In this document: positions 27,630-37,241 of the stretch, in pieces
Layout: each line of letters starts with the position of its first letter
Numbering within the stretch: position 1 is the stretch's first letter
DNA from: Trochalopteron elliotii
Lineage: Eukaryota > Chordata > Aves > Passeriformes > Leiothrichidae
Reading direction: 5' to 3'
NCBI GenBank assembly: GCA_024734555.1
Contig: JANPWX010000480.1
Location: forward strand, 3,953,707-4,017,706
DNA: 64,000 bases
Translations under genes and position numbers: made by a program
Notes under the pieces: model-generated
The model's database searches: none
What the model saw: the letters and a program-made list of their open reading frames with translations, nothing else
Told to the model about the DNA's origin: nothing

Positions 27630-28180
27630 ATGTGTAAAACTGGCCCTATTACCTAGAAATTCCAGACCATTGGAAACTATCACAAAGAGATGTAAAATGA
27701 CCTGTGGTCATTTTGTGACCATTTTGTGACCATTTTGGGTCCACCTTGGGTGTAGCCCTGGCCAGGCTCTTGCCCTGCCCAAGGTGGATCCTTAAAGGCC
27801 TTTTATTAAATGTCTACTGACATTGTTTTACACTACAATGACACAGATTCTGAGCTTCAGAAGGTTGAAAGTGATTCTTTTATCTTTGGGATGTGTCTTT
27901 TTAGATATTATTTTACACAGACCAATTTGATTGGTCACACAAAGGTGAACTTTTTTACTCACATTAGTTAGACTAGAGGGACATCAAGAAGAAGTCCCTC
28001 CTAGGAAAAGAAATTAATAACAAAATTACAGTTACAAAAATCTTCTCTTGTTTACAGAAAATTCCCTGGGAAAAAATTTTCAGAAAACCAGAACACCTCA
28101 GGCATGGAACCAGGGCTACATCTACTTTATTCTCTGGCTCTGTCCAGTCTCTGTTCCAGGTCAGCCTTCCCAAGGCATCA
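27630..28180 (+). mobile_element. Family B LTR copy 1, split by a family A insertion
   Basis: Two blocks, about 27630-27817 and 28121-28180, are the left and right parts of one LTR on the plus strand. They match, in reverse complement, the intact-looking copy at 51415-51862. The left block carries the segment around GGTCCACCTTGGG and a polyadenylation-like ATTAAA; the right block ends CCCAAGGCATCA. A family A LTR sits between them inside the sequence just after the polyadenylation region. The 5' part of U3 is missing or too diverged to align by eye, so the start is approximate. This copy also has an extra GTGACCATTTT unit at about 27716-27735. Confidence 0.75.
27818..28120 (-). mobile_element. 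Solo LTR, family A copy 3, nested in family B
   Basis: This 303 bp LTR is on the minus strand. In sense it starts TGTAGCCCTGG and ends ACAATGTCA. It is flanked by TCTAC on both sides (27813-27817 and 28121-28125). Other family A copies make 6 bp duplications; the sixth base here (G before the left copy) is absent at the right, consistent with loss of one base. It interrupts a family B LTR, so it is the younger of the two. Both its TATA box and its polyadenylation signal carry substitutions, making it one of the more decayed copies. Confidence 0.9.
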
Positions 28181-29376
28181 CTGTGAGTCTAATTTGACTC
28201 TGCTGAACATTCCAGAGACAGAACAGCACACACCTCAAGTGCTCAGCTACCCATCAGTTTTCTAATTCACATTAGTTAGCACTTAATGCCAATGCCAATG
28301 ATGTTTTAAGTATTGATTCCCACACATATTTAATTTTTGGAGGTACCTAGGACATCTCAGAGAGTAGGTGGCATAATTTAGTTTTCTATCAAACTGATGA
28401 GAATGTTGCTGCTTTCATCGATACGTAGTAGAGTACAATTGATCAAGTGTCCCTATTAAATTCTGCCAACAGGATTGAAAAATCCCAAGGATAATTTCAG
28501 TGTAATGCTTGCCTTGCATTGGCAAAGTACACACAGAAAATTCAGAGCCTACCTGATTTTTAATCACTATGAGCAAAATTAATCCATCTCCAGGGAGCCT
28601 CAAAGAAATTTGTCAGCCAGTCAAGTTAAAAAAGGACTTAAAGAGGGCTGATTAATAAGGTTGGATTTCACCCCAGCTTACTGTGATTTTATGTACATCT
28701 GTAGAAGTCAAGCCATGCAAGTATCAAATGGCCAGTTTTTAGTGTGTACTTTAACATGTTCTGTGGATGTTTGAATAGATTATTGAAGGTAAATGATGCT
28801 GAGTCCAAAAAACACCCCTGCTGTTAAAATGAGGACAGTTTATTAAGCAAAGCTTATGTACAGCCATTGTTAAATATATTTTTTTTGCCTCCACTCCTTC
28901 TATATAATCTACTTCATATATTAACTCCATTTTAACTGTACTTTTCTTACCCTTTCCTCTTTCCCCACCCACCCATCCCCTCAGGTGGCAAGAAAGATAA
29001 ATTACACTTTTTACTCCAGATTACCTGTGGCAGTAGTGCACACATGCTGACCATACCTCAATATTACAGCAATCCAAGCTCACAGTCTCCTCCAAAATGT
29101 CCCATTTTCCTCTTGAGCAAGAACAAATGACACACACTTGCAAGGACTATTTTTGTCTTCAGCCAGTTTGTATTGACTTTTCTAAGAGAGGAGGGGTAAG
29201 GTGACCTCCCATTGTCCTGAGGACAGATTATATTCATGTAATGCACAGGCAGGCAAAGAAATGTTGCAGAAAAAACCAAGTAAGTAGAGGACAGGCCAGC
29301 AAAGAAAAGAGAAAAGGAAAACTTGTAAAAAGGCCAGAGCCTCCTCCCAGCCTGGGAACTGCAGGAACAACAGGAG

Positions 29377-29440
29377 CTCTTTATTCTCTCTTTATTCTCT
29401 CTTTATTCTCTCTTTATTCTCTCTTTATTCTCTCTTTATT
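29377..29440. repeat. 11 bp tandem array (CTCTCTTTATT)n
   Basis: The unit CTCTCTTTATT is repeated 5.8 times with no mismatch (a 9-base partial unit followed by five full units). Identical units suggest active length variation. One plus-strand frame reads through it as a repeating Leu-Phe-Ile-Leu-Ser type peptide, which is not a gene. Confidence 0.95.
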
Positions 29441-29828
29441 AGAAAAATGAGCACTTGCTCCTATTTCTAAGGTCCTCCACAAATAAAAATTTATAGCTTA
29501 TCTTAACGAGACTTTAGAAACAATTACTTATGTTCATTTTCAATAGAATCTGCGTTAAACACAAGAATATACAACATGACAGCAGATAGGACAGGTAAAA
29601 CTACTTACTTGCAAAAGCTCTGCAAATAAATGTCAGCATATTGGAAAATTTACTTGTTAAGCATTAACTTTCCTACTATTACCACTATTAATTCTCTCTC
29701 TGAAGGCAGGTAAGGGTATTGGGTTCTTCCCAGTAGATACTGGATGAGCATATACCAAAGAAAGTTAGATTCAGACTTTATCCTGTAAAGGTGAGAGAAA
29801 ATAGATAAATACAATGCAGTGCACAAAG

Positions 29829-29886
29829 CAAAAAAAAAAAAAACAAAAAGCCAAAAACAACAACCAAAAACCACCAAAAAACCAAA
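29829..29886. repeat. A-rich simple repeat
   Basis: A long A run followed by AAAAC / CCAAAAA units. No LINE body was recognised next to it. Confidence 0.75.
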
Positions 29887-30382
29887 CATGCCAAGGGCAG
29901 GCTAAAAAATATCAGCCAGAATTATTGTCAGAAGAAATTTAAGTTTTTTAAAAAACAGGTTTTTTTAAACTAATAGTATATTTTTATTAGAAAACAATTG
30001 CATTTGAAATTGCCCTAAAATAAAAGGGGTCAGAAACACGCTCAGCTCCAACTTCTCAGAAGCATCATCTTAAAGGAAACAAAACCTACCACCCTTTTGT
30101 CAATCTTTTGATAATTTTGCCATAGCAATATTTCAAGGAGATGGATCAGAAAAAAAAAAAAAAAAAACCAAAAAAACTTGTGTGGGACCAATAAGGTTTT
30201 AGGAGTAATTCCCTTTTTTATGAGACAACTCATGCAAATACAGCTGTAGCAAAATTGAACAACTTAGATCATTGATAAAACAATGCTGTGAAAGTAACTG
30301 AGCAGGTCCAGACCAAGCCCAGTTCAGAGCCAGGAGCAGCTGGAACAGGATTCTTGGGAACATGACCAAGAATTAAATTTTC

Positions 30383-30672
30383 AGGGTCTCCAAGAATGGA
30401 GACTCCACAGCCTCTCTGGGCACTTTGTTCCTGGGTGTATCTTCACAGTGAGGAATTGTTTTCTTATGTTTAGATGGAATTTCCTGTATTTCAGTTTTTG
30501 CCCATTGCCTCTCACTGTGCAACACTGCAAGTCTTGGCGTCACCTTCCCTTTTCCCCTCCACCAGTTATTCTTGCACAAGGGGAAGATCTCTGTGACTGT
30601 CCTCTTCTGCAGGCTGAACACACCCAACTCTCCTCCTGTGACAGCTGCTCCAATCCCTCAATCATCTGAAAG
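30383..30672 (-). mobile_element. CR1-type LINE fragment (3' region)
   Basis: The plus strand reads like the antisense of the 3' coding and downstream part of avian CR1. Recognisable blocks, in order, are the one around CACAGCCTCTCTGGGCA, a TTTAGATGGAATTTCCTG block, a CCCATTGCCTCTCACTGT block, and near the end CTTCTGCAGGCTGAACACA with CCAACTCTC. These follow the expected order of the family consensus as I remember it, with many substitutions and small gaps. The element therefore lies on the minus strand and is an old 5'-truncated copy. A plus-strand 73-codon frame through it is not a gene. Confidence 0.8.
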
Positions 30673-31769
30673 ACTCTTTTGTACTCCGTGATATCCACTG
30701 TCAAATTTAAAGTCAATCCATTTTCTCCATCATGTTTATCAGCTTTTTAAAGTTCAATTATTCCAGGAGTAAATAAAGGCTGTCCCTATTGTCACTGCCT
30801 AAAAAATGATGGAGGAAGGATGTTTCCCTCTATCATCCATCAGATTTAGACTGCTCCTTATTGGAGCAATATTTTGGGGATTTTAAATGTGACTGAGCTG
30901 CTGTCTTAGAGTGATTGCTCATGGTGTGTTTGATCACATGAAGATGCCTTATACTTTTCAAAGTTGACAGTCTTAGAACATGAATCCCATTGAACATAAT
31001 GGTGGACTGAAAACTATGCAAACAATTAGGCAAAAAATATTGAAGGAAAAGGATTCATTAATAAGACTCTTGAGATTTAATGCCCATATGGGCCTGTAGA
31101 CTTCTTTCAGAATAAATACTTTGATGAGCTGGTCATGTCTGTTCTTTATTTTAGTGTCTCTATATTTAATTCTATCACTGAAATTCAATTGTTTTCTCCT
31201 GGGTTTGCAGGAGTTCTGATACCCTGAAAATTACTCAATCCCCTGGGAACTTTATTTATTTATACTTTTGCACATGGATAGCTTGAGGGAGGATGTCTTT
31301 CCTTCTAAGTCATTACCTTAAGTTTTGAGATCCATTCTTTCAGCTGGGTGCACTTTTTGGTCTCTCCCTTAGGAGTATCATTACTCTTTATCTGCCTTTT
31401 GATCTTCACCTGAGCAGGGAAAAACTACTCCAGAAATGCCTTTGCTCCACAGATTTGGGGAGTAGACTCCTGGTGACTGGGCAGTGTTGGATAAATGTTT
31501 TTGCCTTCTGTTTTAGCAAAACATCTTACTGTGGGCAGTGTCCTGTCACAAGACCAGTTCTAGTCACAGGTTAGAAATCTGGTGTGGGGAGTGTAGCTCA
31601 ACCAGAGAAAACCCCCTGTGCCCCTGTGAGCCCCAGCAGAGTTTATGAGAATGAGAATATGAGTTTATGAGAATAAGGAAAGAAAATACAGATGGATGTA
31701 GACTGAGCACAGGAGTCATCTGTGACTCCTTATGATGGAAACTGGCAAAAAAAGGAGAGAACTGCAGGT
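30673..31769. other. Gene-free stretch between two CR1 fragments
   Basis: No gene or repeat is recognised. It may contain further diverged CR1 sequence, but I could not match it by eye. Confidence 0.5.
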
Positions 31770-32105
31770 CTGGCAGCCTGATCTGGGTGTCAGGAAAGGC
31801 CATGGAGCAGATCAAGACATCCAGGGTGTCACAGTTTTGGTTTTCTCCAGCCCCAGCCAACACAGATTTACAAAAGGCAGGTCCTGCCTTACTTTCACTT
31901 CTGTAAATGCAAGTATTCTAATTTTTAGCCTGATCTCCGTCTGTGATAAGGGAACCAGTTCATGAAAGAGGGAAAGGCTGTGGATGTGTCCACCTGGACC
32001 TCAGTAAAACTGTTTCCCACAGCTTTGTGCTGAACAAACTGGCTGGGATGGGTGCAGTGTTCAATGGGTAACAAACTGTCTGGGGGGCCAAGCCCAGAGA
32101 GTTTC
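31770..32105 (+). mobile_element. CR1-type LINE fragment (reverse-transcriptase region)
   Basis: The plus strand carries degraded coding sequence of the CR1 reverse transcriptase. It includes GGTGTCAGGAAAGGCCATGGA, an ACAGATTTACAAAAGGCAGG block, the GTGGATGTGTCCACCTGGAC block (31982 on) matching the conserved VDVVYLDFSKAFD stretch, and a segment near 32090 like that for the DGRAQRV block. Compared with the family as I know it, about a dozen bases are missing just after the equivalent of the FSKAFD motif, which breaks the frame. A 38 bp foreign segment is inserted at 31891-31928. It cannot encode an active enzyme. Confidence 0.82.
31891..31928 (+). repeat. 38 bp segment shared with 37204-37241 (copy 1)
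   Basis: This segment interrupts the CR1 fragment between GGTCCTGC and CCTGATCTCC, which are near-adjacent in the element. It matches 35 of 38 bases with 37204-37241 in the same orientation. It is not part of the CR1 consensus as I know it. Confidence 0.75.
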
Positions 32106-33268
32106 TTCCCTGAAATATCTGCCTTAAATGCCAATAAATTTGCTTAAAGCAACAAATTACACAGAAATTACTCAGTACTCACATTCTGTCTCATCAGACA
32201 TAATAGAGAAAGATGAAATTAATTGAACTGCAGGTTGCAAAACAGAAGTGATAAAGATAAAAAAAAATATAAAAAAACACTGCATGCAAATTAAATTTAA
32301 ATTCTCTGATCCATTAGATCTTTCTCTCACCAGTCACTGTTCTGCTTTCTTGCAGATAGGGAAAAATACATGCCAGTGTTATAAAGGTCAGCCTTTTCTA
32401 ATCAAATATAAACATTAATTTAAAAAATATGTTTATTTTCTGATTGTCTCTTTGCCCTGTTCTTTGCAAGGGCAAATATTTTTGTCTGTCTTACTTCTAA
32501 CTCTTGTTTTTCTCTTGCCTTGCAGACAAATGAGAATAAATCCACGTTGTTACTGAGATATGAAAGCCAACACAGCCTGATACAAAATGGTGATGGTAAT
32601 GAAAGACCAGGTGACATTTCAGGCTGACATTTCAGGCTAACATTTTAGAGATGTTTATGAAAATTTTAGCTTAAGAATACGTTCAACAAAGGTTTTGCAG
32701 AATTGGGCCCGAGTCTGGGACTGTTTATGGTGGATTTAGCCAAGTATATCTCACCTTAGTTTCTAGAGTAAATCATCAGAGATGATTTCCTAGACAGTGA
32801 TTCTCAGACTGTGCTTTACAGTGGTCATAAATGGGTGACAAAATCCACAGACTGACTGGGAGCAGCTCTGTCCTCCAGCACTGCCCTCAGTAATTTTAAC
32901 TAATTCTCCTCCCTCTGCCCCAGCTGAGCAGAGCTGCTGCCAGGAAAAGAAAGTGCAGGGATTATGAGAATGGGAAGAAGGGAGAGGAAAAGAGAGTTAT
33001 GATATAAGACTGGAGCCCTGCTCACAGAAGTTGAAGAAATACTGTTGTAAAGAAATGAAAATGCTTTCATTTATGCTGCATTAGTGCAAAGATTAATTGA
33101 AAATGTCCCAGTTACAACAGATATTACACTGCAAGGAAGCAGAATAATGCTGGGACTCGAGATCAGAAATGACACAACAAAATCTTGTTTTCCTCTCTAT
33201 CCACTCAGGCACTGCTCTGAACCACTGTGGAATAAATCTGGACACCCTACTTCAGCTACAGGAAAATC
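32106..33268. other. Gene-free stretch
   Basis: No gene is recognised. Ordinary AT-rich sequence with A-rich runs near 32.26 kb. Frames are under 70 codons. Confidence 0.6.
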
Positions 33269-33525
33269 CTGGTGATGTGGTTTAACCCCAAATAAGCACC
33301 ACACAGCTGCTCACTGCTTCTCCTCCCACTGGGATGAAGGAAAGGATCAGAAGGGTAAAAATGAGAAAACTTGTGGGTTGAGATGAGAAAATTTTAGTAA
33401 TTGAAATAAAATAAGAATTAATAACAACAAAAAAAATTTGTAATTAAAAAGAAAAAAAAATTAAAGGGAGAGAAATTGAGCCCAACAAGTACACAGTGCA
33501 ATTACTCATCACCAGTGGACTTATT
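33269..33525. mobile_element. LTR-like avian dispersed repeat (family G)
   Basis: From GATGTGGTTTAACCCC the sequence follows, block by block, a repeat I know as common in many bird genomes: an AAGCACCACACAGCTGCTCAC block, CCCACTGGGATG, GTGGGTTGAGAT, and an AATTGAAATAAAATAA block grading into an AT-rich simple stretch, then CAGTGCAATTACTCATCACCAG. That repeat is usually regarded as an ERVL-like LTR. Strand, exact ends and any target-site duplication could not be fixed by eye. The right end is approximate. Confidence 0.6.
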
Positions 33526-35010
33526 TTCAGAATCAGAGCTCAGGAAAATGTTGAGGATAACTATAGAGAATATATGAATAATCTTTTATCGTCAGCTGTA
33601 TTTTTCTTTTTTTTTCCCCACACTATTTCAAAAGTGATTCTCTGTGGGCTCCAGATAGCAGAAGTCTGAAAACAAAGCAATCCCAATGTCACCCCCACCC
33701 TCTGTAATCTACTTTTATTACAATTAAAGTATAAATAATGCTAATTAATCTTCCATAAAAGCCTCTATTGTTTTACATTTAGTTCTATTTTTGTTCTGAA
33801 ATTGCAGAGATTCCTTTTTTCTCATTTATCATCAGAGATGTTGTTGACAAGTGGGAGGTGACACAGCGGGGTAAATGTAGGTAGGAGCAAAAACCCAATA
33901 TTTTGGCTGGCTCATATTAGTGGTAATAATATCATAATCTGGTATAATAATAATATAATAATCTGATATTCTTTCTTCAATAGATACAGGGAAGAGAAGG
34001 CACAATTTAGAAAAGTGTTAAATATCCTGTCCCATGCTGCATACAAAATATTTGTTGACAATTATGGTGAAAGAAATGACAGCCATGGAGAGGTGCCATT
34101 GGATAATTGCAATTATTTCTGTTAGCATGCTATAAATAGAGCATTTCAACTTTCAATTTTAGAATAATTTAAATTAGAATTTAAAAATAGTTCAATTACC
34201 AAATGAGTAAAAAAAAAAAAAAATCTCAAAAAGTAATAAATGGAAACTTCAAATTTGTTTTTGAGAAAAAAAATATCTATGGAGGGAACCCTTCCAAAGG
34301 ATTGTTCCCATAGTTTTTTGGATCAGACACTGAACTGAAAAATTCATAAATAAAACAGTGTTGTTCTTTAACTATAAACACTGTGTTGTAACATTGAAGT
34401 TGTTACTAAGTCTATTTCTCATGCTTTATGTAACTAATATTTATTTCAGGCAATGATTTTCACTTGTGGGTTTTTAGCAGACTGGATACCTGACCCCTGC
34501 CCATAACTAGAATGATTAAATTACAGAAATAATTAATTTAATAGGAATAAAAGCCTTGAGTTCCTTCCTGCTGTTCAAATGTTTTTGAAAATCTTCTCTG
34601 AGACATACTGTTAAACTGCAGGAGGAAATATTTACCTGCTGGAATGGCCATTTCCAAACAACAAACCACTCCCTCTTGCACATTTTATATTAAAAAAAAA
34701 GAGATAAAAAATAATCCTGAGAGTTTGCACCACAGCATGTTCTCGTCTGCTAGGACCTGTCAAAACGACTCCTTCCAAATTAAGTAATTAATTGGTGCAA
34801 GAGCCACTCTCTGCTCTCTGTTGGTGATGCAGCATTCCCAGACCCACCTCACAGTTTGTTTGTTTTGTGAAACACGGGAACTTTTTAATTTGTCTTCTCT
34901 CAGACAGAATTACAACATGTGTGAAGCTGAGGAGATGAATTTGTCAGGACTATTACAGTAACAAGATAAAAGATCCTCAGAAGGGAATTTTCTCTCCCAG
35001 ATGTATGAAT
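33526..35010. other. Gene-free, very AT-rich stretch
   Basis: No gene is recognised. It contains TAATA-rich sequence near 33.92-33.97 kb and an A run near 34.21 kb. No element was recognised before the CR1 end at 35.01 kb. Confidence 0.6.
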
Positions 35011-35070
35011 ATTACAGCGTGATTGAGGTTGGAAATTAGGGTCATCTTGCCCAATCCCCTATTTACAAGA
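35011..35070 (-). mobile_element. CR1 LINE 3' end remnant
   Basis: The plus strand reads as the antisense of the CR1 3' terminus: a degenerate ATTACAGCGTGATTGAGGTT start, then GGTTGGAAATTAGGGTCATCTT, then GCCCAATCCCC. These correspond to the well-known terminal block of avian CR1 (notice of GGTTGGAAGGGACCT, then CATCTAGTCCAACCCC in antisense). Only about 60 bp is recognisable, so it is a short, old, 5'-truncated copy on the minus strand. It may extend further right in diverged form. Confidence 0.7.
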
Positions 35071-35472
35071 GCTGAAAATAACTCTGTTGTTTTTAAAGGA
35101 AACAGGTTGTTTCTGTGCTCTGATTTAAGATGCTATTAAAGTTTATATATTGTCAGATTTACATTCAGGAGACTAAAACCCCTTTTAAACCTAACCACAG
35201 AACCTGGGTCTTCAGAGACTCCATTCAAAGTTCCTAATTAGCTCTTTTACTTATATATCCACTTTCTGCATATTACCATGAAATAGATATTGGCCATGAG
35301 GGAGAAGGCTGCTGATAAAGAATAGAAAATCCAAAGATATGTGCTGAGATAACCAGGGAAAAGGTGAAAACAGAATGGAGAAGAGTGCAGGGAAGGGCAA
35401 AGAGCAGCCTGGGCTGGTGGTCATGCACGGAGGGATGCAGTGGCATGAGGACTGATAAAACCAAGGTGGAGT

Positions 35473-35991
35473 TGTTAGCATTGAAACACACAATCACAAA
35501 ATGATTATATGCAGGTGCTTTTATTGAAGAGCTCTGGGAATCAGGGGTACAGGGTACAGACCCAAATCTGACTCCAACATGGATTTGAGATGGATGTGTT
35601 TTTATACCCTTTCATTATACAACTATATATATTAATTATTAAACCCATATTGTTCTATTGTATACATTGATCTTATCCAAGCATGAATTCTTGTCGTTTC
35701 CATCAGGCCCCCCAAACATTGTTTCTCATGATTCTTGTTTAAGGTAATAATCACATTCCATCACCAAACAATCATTACAATTAACAATCACATCATTTAT
35801 CATATGATGATTAGGCAGGTGCAGTTTCACATGATCTAGTAAAGACAAAACCCAAGCCTTGTTTCCAGGTCCTACCCAGCCCTGGTTCCCTTTCCCAGGC
35901 CTTTCCAGGCCCAGCCTTTGTTTCCACCTCCCCTGAATCTATTGTATACAGTTCCCATGATTTTCAGAAACATTTTAACCCTGTGCTATCA
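35473..35991 (-). mobile_element. Solo LTR, family D
   Basis: This is an LTR-like element of about 519 bp on the minus strand. In sense it starts TGATAGCACAGGG and ends GCTAACA. A TATA box (plus-strand TTTTTATA, about 35599-35606) precedes, by about 75 bp, a polyadenylation signal (plus-strand TTTATT, 35520-35525), and a short U5 follows. GAGT flanks both ends (35469-35472 and 35992-35995), a possible 4 bp target-site duplication; four matching bases can occur by chance, so the ends are tentative. No internal region is seen. Confidence 0.65.
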
Positions 35992-37203
35992 GAGTGGGCA
36001 CACCAGGACCAGTCTGGTCTAGAAGGTGCCATTGGTGGGCATTTGAGTACAAATTGCTCCTAAACCCACGTTGATTTGCCCATATGCACTTGGATGCTGA
36101 TCCATGACCTGGGAGTTGCCCTCTCTCACACCTCAGTGCTCTGTTTTCCCTTTCTGCTTGGCAGCTTTTATGTCTGCTTTTCAAAAAGTGTTTTTTGCTC
36201 TTCAGCAGGAGAGAAGCAAAGGGAGAGGGTTTGAACCAGGCTATGTGCACTGCCATGGCAATCTACCTTGGAAGACAGCGTGGAGATGCAGCCAGCAGGG
36301 CTGTCCTGCAGCCAAGCCGCTTTTCAAACAGCTTGTCCAGACCCAGAAGCTTCTCCAGCAGCCTGCATGCTGCAGACAGACAGGGATTATTGTGCTGGGA
36401 AGGGGGAGCCTGCCCAGCCAGGGCTCTGCCACCTTATTAAGGAAGAGTTTGTGAGGAAGCTGTGTGAATTAATCAGGGAGCCAGACAGCAACTTGACTAA
36501 ATCACTGAGGAAGAGTCCTGCAGCAGTAATGAGTTGTTGTGTCCCCTGCCCGGGGGAGAAGGAACACGTGTCAGGAGCTGTGCTGACTGTAGAAAATGAC
36601 CTGGACAAATTACTTGGGGATTTTTGTCAGAACAAGGAAAAAAAGTGTGTGTGACTATTTCCCCAGGGAACCATTTTCACATAACAATTCTTGGGTGTTT
36701 GTTTCCTCCTTAGCTGACAATCCAAGGATAAACCAGGATATTTCAATTGCTTCTATCCATTCCACAGAGAGCAATAGGATTAGGGGAAAAGGAATATATA
36801 TTCCCTTTTAAAAGTCACACCGTTGACAGAGAAAACTGATTTGGAGTTGTGAAAAGTTCAAGCTGTTTTATTCTGCAAGTGTCAGAGCTGTGCTGTCAAT
36901 GGAGATTGCACAAAGCCTGGAGACCCATGGAACAAGACAAATAGGAAAACGGATTTACTCAAGCTTGGGCACTGAGTGGTTATTAATGGGGAATCTGTGG
37001 TACAGCATGTTGCTTTTCAACAGATGTGCCATAATCTCACACTGCACATCTATAACAGCAGCTCACCCCACTCCCTAACATGCCACAGTTAGATATTTAG
37101 AAGCATAATATCCACAAAAGCTCTCAAGAAAACTTTATAAAAGAGACATCAGCAGAAATAATTAGGAAACTTGAGTCAAAATCTTTAGAGGATTTGCCTA
37201 ATT

Positions 37204-37241
37204 ACTTCCACTTTTGTAAATACAAGTATTCTAATTTTTAG
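37204..37241 (+). repeat. 38 bp segment shared with 31891-31928 (copy 2)
   Basis: This copy differs from the one inside the CR1 fragment at three of 38 positions and lies in the same orientation 5.3 kb downstream. Its flanks (GATTTGCCTAATT before, GGTACCTCG after) are unrelated to CR1, so the shared part is limited to this short block plus perhaps four bases to the left. Confidence 0.75.

Larger units (their letters stand above)
28181..30382. other. Gene-free stretch
   Basis: No gene is recognised. It holds the 11 bp tandem array at 29.38 kb and two A-rich tracts, at about 29.83-29.88 kb and 30.15-30.18 kb. Open frames are under 85 codons and partly encoded by the simple tracts. Confidence 0.6.

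Noticed and set aside
36268..36654. 128-codon plus-strand frame in a slightly GC-richer patch
   Set aside because: Overlapping frames in other phases and on the other strand are equally open; there is no domain, no convincing promoter or splice context, and no family I recognise.
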